Part shown: piece by piece, positions 32,572 through 40,686 of the stretch
Position numbering within the stretch: position 1 is the stretch's first letter
Layout of the letters: every line of letters begins with the position of its first letter
Assembly: GCF_009728485.1 (NCBI RefSeq)
Contig: NZ_VVIQ01000007.1
Location: 1 to 64,000 of the forward strand
Source of the DNA: Prevotella vespertina
GTDB taxonomy: Bacteria > Bacteroidota > Bacteroidia > Bacteroidales > Bacteroidaceae
Direction: 5' to 3'
Length of the DNA stretch: 64,000 nucleotides
The notes under the pieces: model-generated
Seen by the model: only the letters and a program-made list of their open reading frames with translations
Database searches by the model: none
Told to the model about the DNA's origin: nothing
Program-made: the position numbers and the translations under genes

Positions 32572-33687
32572 ATGGGCAATTATTCATTACAGAAGTATAA
32601 AGGAACGGCAACACGGCATACCTGCCCCAAATGCGGAGACAGGCATTCTTTCGTCTATTACGTGGACGAAAATAATGTGCCGTTGCATCCATCGGTCGGC
32701 AGATGTAACCACGAAAGCGGTTGTGGGTATCACTACACTCCGAAAGAGTATTTTCAAGAGCATCCTGAACACAGAACTACCAATGATTTCTCTTTTGACA
32801 GGCAAAGAGCAGAGCAGAAGAAAGTGAAGCAGCAAAGTAAGCCGACAGCCATCGGCTATATTCCCCCTCACTATGTGGAGAAGTCGCAAAGCGAGCGTAG
32901 CAATTTCTTCCGTTTCCTCTTCACACTCCTTACTTCCTACTATGGCGACAAGGCGAAAGAGGTGTTGAAGCGGTTGTTGGAGGAATACCGTTTGGGGGCT
33001 ACCCGTGACGGCTCTGTTATCTTTTGGCAGATAGACAGGACGGGCAAGGTACGCACGGGAAAGGTGATGCAGTACAATCCCGAAGACGGACACCGTATCA
33101 AGGGAGGACAGACATCGGCAGTGAACTGGATACACAGCATATTGAAAAAGCAGCGTGTGTTGGCAGAGGATTGGCAACTATCCCAATGCCTTTTCGGGGA
33201 ACACTTGTTGAAAACGCATCCCGACAAGGTGGTGGTCTTGGTGGAATCCGAGAAGAGTGCCGTTATCGGTTCTGCTATCTTCCCCGATTATGTATGGCTG
33301 GCTACGGGTGGTAAGAGTCAGATGAGAGAAGAGAAACTCCGTGTACTGTCAGGGCGAACCGTGCTTCTCTTTCCCGATGCCGATGCTTATGCCGAGTGGA
33401 AACAGCGAGCCGAGAGCATGTACTTTTGTAAGGTGGTGGTTTCGGACATCATCGAAAGGAATGCCACCCCGAAACAAAAAGAAGCCCATATCGACATAGC
33501 CGATTGGATTATCTTTCAGATACGGGAGGGCAAGGTGATGAGTACAGCCAACCACTTGGTCGAGGCTGAGAGAATCCTCCAGCGGATGATAGAGAAGAAT
33601 CCCGTCCTGCAAAAACTGATAGACGATTTAGACCTTGTGCTGGTCGGTGCATCTCCAATCGGCAACGATGATGAAAAACCTCCCTGA
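32572..33687 (+). CDS. Zinc-finger / Toprim primase-like protein
   Basis: This 371-aa protein has an N-terminal zinc-binding pattern (CPKCGDRHSF, then CNHESGCGYHY at about 45-55) and a central Toprim-like core. The Toprim marks are VVLVESEKSAV near 220-230 and VLLFPDADAYAEW near 264-276. This is the layout of DnaG-like primases and DUF6371 proteins that work with RepA on mobile elements. It probably primes replication of the excised circle. It is in the same operon as the ATPase. Confidence 0.75.
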   Translation: MGNYSLQKYKGTATRHTCPKCGDRHSFVYYVDENNVPLHPSVGRCNHESGCGYHYTPKEYFQEHPEHRTTNDFSFDRQRAEQKKVKQQSKPTAIGYIPPHYVEKSQSERSNFFRFLFTLLTSYYGDKAKEVLKRLLEEYRLGATRDGSVIFWQIDRTGKVRTGKVMQYNPEDGHRIKGGQTSAVNWIHSILKKQRVLAEDWQLSQCLFGEHLLKTHPDKVVVLVESEKSAVIGSAIFPDYVWLATGGKSQMREEKLRVLSGRTVLLFPDADAYAEWKQRAESMYFCKVVVSDIIERNATPKQKEAHIDIADWIIFQIREGKVMSTANHLVEAERILQRMIEKNPVLQKLIDDLDLVLVGASPIGNDDEKPP

Positions 33688-33744
33688 CGGAGGAGAGCGG
33701 AAGCCGTAGGCTGGAGTTTGCAGACAATGGCTTGCCATTGATAT

Positions 33745-33815
33745 AGCCCACTATAACTACACGCTCCGCTTACGTAGTTGTGGGCTCTCCCGAGGGGATT
33801 AGGGTTTTACCCTAA
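33745..33815. other. Candidate oriT region upstream of the relaxase
   Basis: Two dyads lie here. AGCCCAC...AACTAC (33745-33760) pairs with GTAGTT...GTGGGCT (33774-33786). TTAGGGT/ACCCTAA (33799-33815) is a second short hairpin. The 283-bp gap directly precedes the mob gene, which is the normal place for oriT. The nick site is not identified. Confidence 0.5.
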
Positions 33816-33970
33816 TGACCCACTCAGGGCGTTTCTCCCCTGAGAACCCAGAGCAAAGAGTGACCCTCTCTTTGCAATCTCCGCTTATGGGTTGCACCCC
33901 TAAGAACCCCATGCGTTTACGGACAGCGGAAAAGCAAACAATAAAGTACAAACCCAAAAAACAAGTATCT

Positions 33971-35374
33971 ATGGCAACAAAATCAAGCATACATATCAAG
34001 CCCTGCAATATCGCATCGAGTGAGGCTCACAACAGGAGGACTGCCGAATACATGCGCCACATCGGAGAGTCCAGAACCTATGTGGTTCCAGAACTCTCCA
34101 CCGATAATGAGCAGTGGATAAATCCCGACTTCGGCAGTCCGGATTTGCGGATGCATTATGACAATATCAGACAGATGGTAAAGGAAAAGACCGGACGTGC
34201 CATGCAGGAAAAGGAGCGTGAACGCAAAGGCAAGAACGGTAAAATAGTCAAGATTGCGGGATGCTCCCCCATACGTGAAGGAGTGCTGCTTGTCAGGTCG
34301 GACACCACACTGGCAGACGTGCGTAAATTCGGTGAGGAGTGTCAAAGACGCTGGGGAATCACACCGCTGCAAATCTTCCTGCACAAGGATGAAGGGCATT
34401 GGCTGAACGGTCAGCCGGAAGCGGAAGACAGGGAAAGCTTCAAAGTCGGGGACAGATGGTTCAAGCCGAACTATCATGCCCATATCGTTTTCGACTGGAT
34501 GAACCACGAAACAGGAAAGAGCCGAAAGCTCAATGACGATGACATGATGCAGATGCAGACCCTTGCATCCGACATCCTGCTGATGGAACGCGGGCAGTCA
34601 AAGGCTGTCACTGGTAAGGAGCATCTGGAACGGAACGACTTTATCATTGAGAAGCAGAAAGCTGAACTGCAACGCATGGATGCAGCCAAACGGCACAAAG
34701 AAGAACAGATAAATCTTGCCGAGCAGGAACTGAAACAGGTGAAATCAGAAATACGCACTGACAAGTTAAAGAAGACAGCCACCACGGCAGCGACAGCCAT
34801 AACTAGTGGAGTTGCTTCTCTTTTCGGGAGTGGAAAACTGAAAGAACTGGAACGTGCCAACGAAAAACTGCAAGACGAGGTTTCAAAACGGAACACCAAT
34901 ATTGAAAAATTGCAGAGCCAAGTACAGCAGATGCAGAAACAGCATGATACGCAAATCCACAATCTCAGAGAAATGCACAGGCAGGAACTTGACATGAAAG
35001 AAAAAGAACTGTCACGGCTCGCCAGAATCATAGACAAGGCTTTCAGGTGGTTTCCGATGTTCAGGGAAATGCTGCGCATGGAAAAGTTTTGTGCCATGCT
35101 GGGATTCTCTAAAGAAATGACTGAAAGTCTTATAGTCAAAAAAGAAGCCCTGAAATGTAGCGGTAAAATCTATTCCGAGCAACACAGGCGGAACTTTGAT
35201 ATAAAGGATGATATTTTAAGGGTGGAAAATGACCCTGACGATGAAAGCAGGCTGAACCTGACAATAAACAGGAAGCCGATTGCCGACTGGTTCAGGGAGC
35301 AATGGCACAGGCTTAGATATGGAGCAAGAGTGCCGCAACAGGAAGAAAGAAAAAGTAGAGGATTCAAATTATAA
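33971..35374 (+). CDS. mob: MobV/Pre-type relaxase
   Basis: From the ATG at 33971 the protein has 467 aa; the upstream in-frame ATG at 33815 overlaps the oriT-like hairpin. The N-terminal relaxase region shows a His pair in NYHAHIVFDWM (about 170-180), the metal-binding motif of MobV-type enzymes, and LQIFLHKDEGHW. Residues about 215-370 are a long coiled coil with an inserted small hydrophobic stretch. It would nick oriT and lead strand transfer using a helper element's conjugation machinery. cfxA is convergent with it. Confidence 0.82.
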   Translation: MATKSSIHIKPCNIASSEAHNRRTAEYMRHIGESRTYVVPELSTDNEQWINPDFGSPDLRMHYDNIRQMVKEKTGRAMQEKERERKGKNGKIVKIAGCSPIREGVLLVRSDTTLADVRKFGEECQRRWGITPLQIFLHKDEGHWLNGQPEAEDRESFKVGDRWFKPNYHAHIVFDWMNHETGKSRKLNDDDMMQMQTLASDILLMERGQSKAVTGKEHLERNDFIIEKQKAELQRMDAAKRHKEEQINLAEQELKQVKSEIRTDKLKKTATTAATAITSGVASLFGSGKLKELERANEKLQDEVSKRNTNIEKLQSQVQQMQKQHDTQIHNLREMHRQELDMKEKELSRLARIIDKAFRWFPMFREMLRMEKFCAMLGFSKEMTESLIVKKEALKCSGKIYSEQHRRNFDIKDDILRVENDPDDESRLNLTINRKPIADWFREQWHRLRYGARVPQQEERKSRGFKL

Positions 35375-35393
35375 TAGAAGCAATTTGATTAGT

Positions 35394-35435
35394 AATCTAA
35401 AAGCACTCCGATAACGATTAGAGTGCTTTTAGATT
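35394..35435. terminator. Bidirectional terminator between mob and cfxA
   Basis: AATCTAAAAGCACTC and GAGTGCTTTTAGATT form a perfect 15-bp stem with T/A-rich flanks on both sides. Confidence 0.8.
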
Positions 35436-35466
35436 GTTTATCATTAATTATCAAAGCAAGTGCAGT

Positions 35467-36432
35467 TTAAGATTTTACTGAAGTTTGCATTAATAAAGAA
35501 TATACTACAGCTGATATATGCGCAACATATTGTGACGCTTGTGATTCATTTCCCTTGAAATCCTTAACAAATACCGCTAAGGTATAACTGATATTATTAG
35601 GCAGACATATATAGGCAACATCATTGTGAGCTGCAAGAACACCATTTTCATTAACATAACCTGAACCTGTCTTATGCGCTATAACAACCCCTTCTTTATC
35701 AAGAAGTGGAGCTGCTATCCTATCTACACCTGTTTTGCATTCTTTTAACGTATTCTTAATGAAACTTTGTTTCTCATCATCGATAAGACCTTCAGTAAAC
35801 AAACGATTCATCAACATTGCAGCACCAAGAGGAGATGTATAGTTAGAGTAAGCCTTGTTATGGTCAGCCGACATTTCCTCTTCCGTATAAGCTATCTGAA
35901 AACTTGAACGAGGAATGAGTGTGGCTATAAAACTATCTGTTTGAGCGACATTAACCATATCCTTAAACATAAGGTTGCTTGCATTGTTGTCACTCTGAGT
36001 AAGAGTATAACGCAGCAAATCTCTCACTGTCAATGATATGACTGGCCCTGAATAATCTTTCAGCATAGGACTCCAAGTCTTTGGGTCAAGTTTATCCCTA
36101 TTTATATTTACTAAGGTATCAAGTGAAATTCCTTTATTGTCAAAGTCATTACAAAGAGCTAATGCCTGATGAACCTTAAACACACTCATCATAGGATAAA
36201 CACTCTTATTATTGACCTTAACCGTATCTCTGTTATTAACAATAACCGCCACACCAATTTCGCCAGGACAAGCTGAGACAATTTGAGAAATGCTATCAGT
36301 CAAAACATTTGTTAAAGGAGGATTTGCGCTATCTTTTGTCGCTGATTTATGGAACAATGAAAATACCAAGATGAAAATGCAAACTAAAGCTATACTCAAA
36401 ACTACGATTTGTTTTTTTCTGTTTTTTTCCAT
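35467..36432 (-). CDS. cfxA: CfxA-family class A beta-lactamase
   Basis: CfxA hydrolyses penicillins and some cephalosporins in the periplasm. This copy has 321 aa with an N-terminal membrane/signal segment (9-27). The active-site motifs are intact: SVFK at 83-86, SDN at 147-149 and KTG at 254-256. Residue 259 is Tyr (GSGYVNENG) and residue 295 is Glu (KGNESQ). From memory that combination fits the CfxA2 type rather than CfxA or CfxA3. It is transcribed opposite to the mob gene from its own promoter at 36480. Confidence 0.97.
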   Translation of the reverse strand: MEKNRKKQIVVLSIALVCIFILVFSLFHKSATKDSANPPLTNVLTDSISQIVSACPGEIGVAVIVNNRDTVKVNNKSVYPMMSVFKVHQALALCNDFDNKGISLDTLVNINRDKLDPKTWSPMLKDYSGPVISLTVRDLLRYTLTQSDNNASNLMFKDMVNVAQTDSFIATLIPRSSFQIAYTEEEMSADHNKAYSNYTSPLGAAMLMNRLFTEGLIDDEKQSFIKNTLKECKTGVDRIAAPLLDKEGVVIAHKTGSGYVNENGVLAAHNDVAYICLPNNISYTLAVFVKDFKGNESQASQYVAHISAVVYSLLMQTSVKS

Positions 36433-36479
36433 GTTTATATTATTTATATTTGTTTGACGAGAATATCTTTATTTGCCGA

Positions 36480-36487
36480 CAAAGGTA
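36480..36487 (-). promoter_or_regulatory. -7 box of cfxA
   Basis: On the minus strand TACCTTTG matches the consensus exactly and lies about 48 bp upstream of the cfxA ATG. No -33 TTTG is visible at the expected distance. Confidence 0.65.
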
Positions 36488-36527
36488 CATAACTTTACGG
36501 AAAAATATGTTTCTAAAATATATAAAT

Positions 36528-36887
36528 CAGGGCAACCGCATCAAAATGTCAATAACCTGATAATCAATACTTGTCGATTTTGTATTAATAGGGATAAGTG
36601 GGGTGGATACAAGGATGAGAAGTTTCAACAATTTACAATATCCCCCCTTAAAAATGCATAATTTTGTATTTGTCTGAATAATAGCCTGTTGTCAAAAATC
36701 ATGTTTCTTAAAAAATATTACCCGCAAGGGAAATTTGAATTATATGGGGCAAAAAATCAATTTTTATGGGGTAGTAGTTTCGATTTGGACCAATGGTTTT
36801 TTTAGGAAAATGGACAATAAGGGAGAGGAGGAGGTTGAAAACTACGTTTGTTTCCTAAGCTAACGTTATTTTGATGCGGTTGCCCTG
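36528..36887. repeat. 20-bp inverted repeat pair flanking a 320-bp segment
   Basis: CAGGGCAACCGCATCAAAAT (36528-36547) and its exact reverse complement (36868-36887) flank 320 bp of AT-rich DNA without a convincing gene. The pair lies just upstream of the cfxA promoter. It may mark an old insertion or an invertible segment. Confidence 0.65.
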
Positions 36888-36936
36888 TATATAAATAGAC
36901 AGCTGTGGGGAAAATGTGGGGAAAAATTAGATAATT

Positions 36937-36975
36937 AAAAAGGCTAAATGACTGAAAATAATCACTTAGCCTTTT
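36937..36975. terminator. Hairpin in the right part of the element
   Basis: AAAAGGCTAA and TTAGCCTTTT form a 10-bp stem with an inner TGA/TCA pair. No gene directly precedes it. It may be left from a deleted gene. Confidence 0.5.
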
Positions 36976-37055
36976 AATCCGTACCCAGACCCGTACTTCG
37001 TAATTGCTGCGCCCATCATTCAAGACTGTCAAATCGGGTCTTTCCTGTCAAGCCA

Positions 37056-37277
37056 ATGATGCCTATGCGTATGCCAAACACATGGATTACGGATTTCTCG
37101 TTCCGTGAACAAACACTTTATCCGCAACTCTGCTATGTGGTGTATTGGCTTAACTCCATTTCTATGGGCAACACTTTTGTTGCAGATTTCAAGCAGCTTT
37201 TATCGAAATACCCATCAGTAAGAACTCGTTTATTAGGCTTTCCTCATAATTGGGAACAAGAGCCTTTGTGGAGATAA
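37056..37277 (+). pseudogene. C-terminal fragment of an Abi-like (abortive infection) protein
   Basis: From about 37092 the frame reads DFSFREQTLYPQLCYVVYWL, continues with a VADFKQLLSKYP stretch and ends GFPHNWEQEPLWR. This matches the ending I know from Abi_2/AbiD-F family proteins of Bacteroidales. The N-terminal three-quarters of such a protein are absent, and the preceding sequence is in another frame. It is therefore a truncated remnant, not a working defence gene. Confidence 0.55.
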
Positions 37278-37661
37278 AATAATTGCCCTGTTTCTTAAAA
37301 AGCACTGGGGCAAACCAGCTCCGTCTTTAATTGTTTCCAATAAATGGATTGTTTCAAGCCCCTATAGAAAGAGAACAAAAATTCCTGTGTGAAAATTAAT
37401 CTACGACAAGGAGCAAGCAAGGAGCAATATCAAACAAAAATCAATACCTTTGCAGTACATATGAGATAGACCAAAACAAAAGTGGAATATCGGAAACGAA
37501 TAGCAAGGAAAAGAGAAGAAACGACCCAAGTTGATGTCCTTTTTGAGTTAATAATCAATAAAAGCGTTAAATCTTCACCTTTTAGAATGTGCAATTAAAA
37601 ATAACAACCATATTTCTGACTTATTATCTATAAAATATTGAGTAATAATCGGTTGTAAATA
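37278..37661. other. Right end of the element with promoter-like box
   Basis: TACCTTTG at 37445-37452 matches the -7 consensus and points toward the right junction. A 38-codon GTG-started frame follows (VEYRKRIARKREETT...), which I cannot assign. The end itself is GGTTGTAAATA (37651-37661), followed by the direct repeat CAGCTATTG at 37662-37670. Confidence 0.5.
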
Positions 37662-37670
37662 CAGCTATTG

Positions 37671-39171
37671 CAGTTCTCTAACTTCTGTAACCATTCCCAA
37701 TAGTGTTACGACAATTGAACAGTCAGCTTTCAGCAGTTGTAGCTCTCTAACTTCTGTAACCATTCCCAATAGTGTTACGGCAATTGGTTACGAAGCTTTC
37801 AATAATAATGCAAAAATAATATGGCTAACTAACACTCCTCCTAACGGATATAGCAATGTGAAAGGTAGCATTCATTATGTTGCCAATGATTTGTATACGA
37901 GTTTATCAAATAAAAAGGTTTATCCTTATTTAAGCTCTATTTTTGAGGTGGACGGTATCAAATATGTTCCCGTATCTCCGTCAGAGCGCACTTGTGACGC
38001 TATAGATTGCGCTTACACAGGAGAGCCTTACGAAGTCAAAATTAATAAAAAAGTCAACTATAAGGGTGTTGACATGACTGTCAGAAAAATTAATCCGTAT
38101 ACAGCTTACAATTGTACAAAGATAAAGAAAGCATACATTGATATAGATGGGAGTATTGGTAATGAAGCTTTTAGCGGATGCACTAATCTTGTATCTGTAG
38201 ACATAAAAGCTGGTAATAACATTGGTGAAAGTGCTTTTAGCAATTGCAGTTCCTTAATAACTTTATCTTTAGATAATAAAATAAAATCACTTGGTAGGTC
38301 TGCTTTTACGAATTGTCGTAACTTAAAACAATTTATCATCCCTGATTCTGTAACTATACTCAACTCTCTATTATTACAAAATTGTTCTTCTTTGAAAAGC
38401 ATAAGAATCCATAAAGGTATAAAGGAAATATATAATGCTTTTAGCGGATGCTCTAATCTTTCAACACTTATTATAGAGAATAGAAATACAACTTTAAAAT
38501 TAGGCTCAAATAATACTGCAATTACACGCTCAATTAGTTCTCCACTATTTGGAGATTGCAAATTAGATTCTGTTTATATTGGTGGCAAGATTGTTTACAA
38601 TATATCCCGTGATTATGGATACTCTCCTTTCTATCGTAACACCAGCTTACGGACAGTGAAAATATCAGATGCAGAAACCACCATCTATGATAATGAGTTC
38701 TATGGTTGTACCAACCTACATAACGTGTCTATTGGAGACAATGTTAAAAGCATTGGCAAATGGGCTTTCTCTGGTTGTAGTAGTCTGAAGAATTTTACCT
38801 TTGGAAGAGGATTGCAGAGCATAGGACAAGAGGCATTCTCTGATTGTATCAATATTACACAGATCTCGAGTGAGGCAGTCGTACCACCAACCTGTGGCAT
38901 AAATGCTCTTGACGATATTAACAAGTGGAATTGTAAACTATTCATACCTAAAGCCAATATTAATGCTTATAAACAAGCACCTCAATGGAAAGAATTCTTC
39001 TTCATCGAGAGTACTACTGGCATAACAAACACTGTTTATAATAACTCAGGACTTGCTGATGTCTATACAATAGATGGAGCAAAATGACTAAGTAAAGCAA
39101 GCACTGACGAAATTAATGCTTTGCCTAAGGGTGTTTATATTGTCAATGGTAAAAAGATAATCATTAAATAA
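37671..39171 (+). pseudogene. 3' part of the split BspA-like gene, with an extra stop near the end
   Basis: The frame continues exactly from the left half: joining 27235 to 37671 gives [13 protein letters not shown] with no base lost. Further LRR_5 repeats follow, interrupted by an island region and then more repeats (SIGKWAFSGCSSL, SIGQEAFSDC). The C-terminal tail reads VYTIDGAK, then TGA (39085-39087), then LSKASTDEINALPKGVYIVNG and KKIIIK with a final TAA at 39171. The TGA cuts off a conserved-looking Prevotella C-terminal tail, so the gene carries two independent lesions. A functional 37858 internal GTG start is unlikely because it would lack a signal peptide. Confidence 0.88.
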
Positions 39172-39300
39172 TGGACACATCGGTTTTCCTAAGCCACACC
39201 ATATATTTTTACTTGTTGTATGTTCATCTGACAAAGAAATAAGAACAGAAACTTACAAGGAAAACTTCGATGGCTTATACAGAAAACCTTATTACTATAC

Positions 39301-39333
39301 AGCAGCAAGAGAGCAATCATTTGCTGCTTTTTC
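39301..39333 (+). terminator. Terminator after the BspA-like gene
   Basis: AGCAGCAA and TTGCTGCT form an 8-bp stem followed by TTTTTC. Confidence 0.65.
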
Positions 39334-39397
39334 ATTTACTTTCTAACAAATATCAATGCAAAGAGTTATATATGCAGAACGAAAAGGAGAGTAATAT

Positions 39398-39553
39398 ATG
39401 ATTAAATTCAAAGAAAAAACAAGAGAAGAACTTATCGCTGGTTTCAAGCGTGCCATTGAGCGGAAACGAGAATTTGAGGCGCAAGCCCAAAAAGAGTTTG
39501 CAGATATGCGTAAGCGTGGAGCAGCATTGAAAGGAGCATTATACCCCCCTTGA
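39398..39553 (+). CDS. Small charged protein, 51 aa
   Basis: An ORF from ATG 39398 to TGA 39551-39553 encodes 51 residues, beginning MIKFKEKTREELIAGFKRA and ending LKGALYPP. It is predicted to be mainly helical and rich in Lys, Arg and Glu. A good purine-rich ribosome site (AAAAGGAGAG) lies 6-9 bp upstream, unusual in this window and a support for translation. I do not recognise a family. It lies 330 bp upstream of the HU-like gene. Confidence 0.55.
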   Translation: MIKFKEKTREELIAGFKRAIERKREFEAQAQKEFADMRKRGAALKGALYPP

Positions 39554-39765
39554 CAACCTCCAAGTCTAAAACACCATTGGTATTTACCATCGGCACCACT
39601 CGTGCTAAGCATAAACACTTGATGTGATAGGAATTAACAGATCAAAAAAAAGATGGTAGGAATGATTGCTATTCCCATTAATTATTAATATGCTGAGGAG
39701 CGAAATTAGAGGCAGAGCTTAGCAAAGTCCGTGCCAAAGTAGTCATAATTCTGACGACTACGGAA

Positions 39766-39827
39766 GTCGGACTTGTAGGGCACGGGTGTCGGACCTGTGG
39801 GGCACGGATTGTACTTCCGTGCCCCAC
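39766..39827. repeat. Two-copy 22-bp tandem repeat plus hairpin upstream of the HU-like gene
   Basis: GTCGGACTTGTAGGGCACGGGT (39766-39787) and a near copy (39788-39809) are tandem with a 22-bp period. The second copy overlaps GTGGGGCACGG (39797-39807), which pairs with CCGTGCCCCAC (39817-39827). A further dyad GTAGTC/GACTAC lies at about 39740-39762. The rest of 39554-39885 holds no gene. It could be a leader structure for the HU-like gene. Confidence 0.7.
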
Positions 39828-39885
39828 GAAAGTACATTTCGTCGATGTTAACAATTACGCTCCAAAGATTAACAATCTTTTATCA

Positions 39886-40371
39886 ATGGGATTTTATAAG
39901 AAAATCAAAATGAATGTGAACGGTAAATGGTATGCAAAGTCCGTTCTAGTGATGAGTCCTGTTTCAACCGAGCAGGTCGCAAAGCGTATTGCCGCCGAGT
40001 CGACGATTAGCCCTGCCGATGTGCGTGCTGTGTTGACAGCCCTGGGCGGTGTGATGGGCGATTACATGTCGCAGGGTCGCTCGGTGAAGCTTGATGGCGT
40101 AGGCTCGTTCTATTTTACAGCGGTGACAAGTAAAAACGGCGTAGACAAACCTGAAGACGTAAACGCAACCCTGATTCGTGGTGTGCGTGTCCGCTTCATT
40201 CCTGAAACCCGTTATCGCGGTGCTGGTAAGGGTCGCGTTTCCACGCGTGGCTTGTCAGATGTGGATATTGAATGGGAAGAGTGGAAAGGAAAAGAGAAAG
40301 AAAGCCTCACCCCCGACCCCTCTCCCGAGGGAGAGGGGAGTAAAGATCACTCTGGACCGGTAGTAGAATAG
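39886..40371 (+). CDS. HU-like DNA-binding protein
   Basis: This 161-aa protein belongs to the Bacteroidetes HU-like group: residues 1-125 have the HU fold, including VAKRIAAESTISPADVRAVL and GRSVKLDGVGSFY. HU-like proteins bend DNA and organise the nucleoid. The C-terminal tail from about residue 140 (ESLTPDPSPEGEGS) is encoded by a palindromic repeat at 40317-40338, so it looks like a repeat insertion read in frame rather than a functional domain. No partner gene is obvious beyond the 51-aa ORF upstream. Confidence 0.85.
   Translation: MGFYKKIKMNVNGKWYAKSVLVMSPVSTEQVAKRIAAESTISPADVRAVLTALGGVMGDYMSQGRSVKLDGVGSFYFTAVTSKNGVDKPEDVNATLIRGVRVRFIPETRYRGAGKGRVSTRGLSDVDIEWEEWKGKEKESLTPDPSPEGEGSKDHSGPVVE
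40317..40338. repeat. Palindromic CCCCTCTCCC...GGGAGAGGGG repeat inside the HU-like ORF
   Basis: A 10-bp-arm perfect palindrome encodes part of the SLTPDPSPEGEG tail. Translated repeats of this type appear in many bacterial genomes near gene ends. It probably arrived as a mobile short repeat and extended the reading frame. Confidence 0.65.
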
Positions 40372-40384
40372 GAAAGTTCGATTA

Positions 40385-40424
40385 GAGGGTGAGGCAAAAT
40401 GTATTTGCATTTTTCTTCACCCTC
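40385..40424 (+). terminator. Terminator after the HU-like gene
   Basis: Outer arms GAGGGTGA/TCACCCTC and inner arms AAAATG/CATTTT form a composite hairpin followed by T-rich sequence. The rest of 40372-40686 is the galM leader. Confidence 0.7.
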
Positions 40425-40620
40425 ATTCCTTTGTTTCATCCCATTTATCTGTTTCATAAATCCTAATTGTCCTTTTGACTAGAAAAAATTATCATTTATT
40501 AAAAGGAAAACACACTACTGCTATGCGAATTAAGCAAGAATAGTAATACATAGATCAGTTAAAACGCATCGTGATTAATTGTTTTTAACACAATCGTAAT
40601 TGTCTTTTCTTTAGATTAAG

Positions 40621-40652
40621 TTTGTGACTTTCGTTTATTTTTATTTACTTTG
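40621..40652 (+). promoter_or_regulatory. Probable galactose operon promoter
   Basis: TTTG at 40621-40624 is followed by TACTTTG at 40646-40652, one base short of the TAnnTTTG consensus and with a 21-bp spacer. It lies 35 bp upstream of galM. Confidence 0.5.
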
Positions 40653-40686
40653 CAACTCATTGAATTAGTAACTAAAAACAAACGTC

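Larger units (their letters stand above)
27236..37661. mobile_element. Mobilizable integrated element carrying cfxA, Tn4555-like
   Basis: A 10,426-bp insertion is bounded by a 9-bp direct repeat and 11-bp imperfect inverted ends. It carries an HTH protein, a tyrosine integrase, a membrane protein, an excisionase-like protein, a RepA-like ATPase, a primase-like protein, a MobV-type relaxase and a cfxA beta-lactamase. There is no type IV secretion apparatus, so it should be mobilizable only with a helper conjugative element. Gene content and the mob-cfxA adjacency resemble Tn4555 from Bacteroides, as I recall it. Coding regions 27591-35374 look more GC-rich than the host; the right 1.2 kb is AT-rich and contains debris. 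Confidence 0.88.

Noticed and set aside
33815..33970. Longer relaxase start at 33815
   Set aside because: This stretch overlaps the oriT-like hairpins and has no relaxase-like residues.
36473..36661. 62-aa ORF upstream of cfxA
   Set aside because: It spans the cfxA promoter and the 20-bp inverted repeat and has no recognisable features.
36802..37032. 76-aa minus-strand ORF in the right part of the element
   Set aside because: Its sequence overlaps a hairpin and the inverted repeat; I found no family match and no start signal.
37858..39087. A separate 409-aa gene starting at 37858
   Set aside because: The frame continues upstream without a stop to the insertion junction and matches the left half, so it is the 3' part of one split gene.
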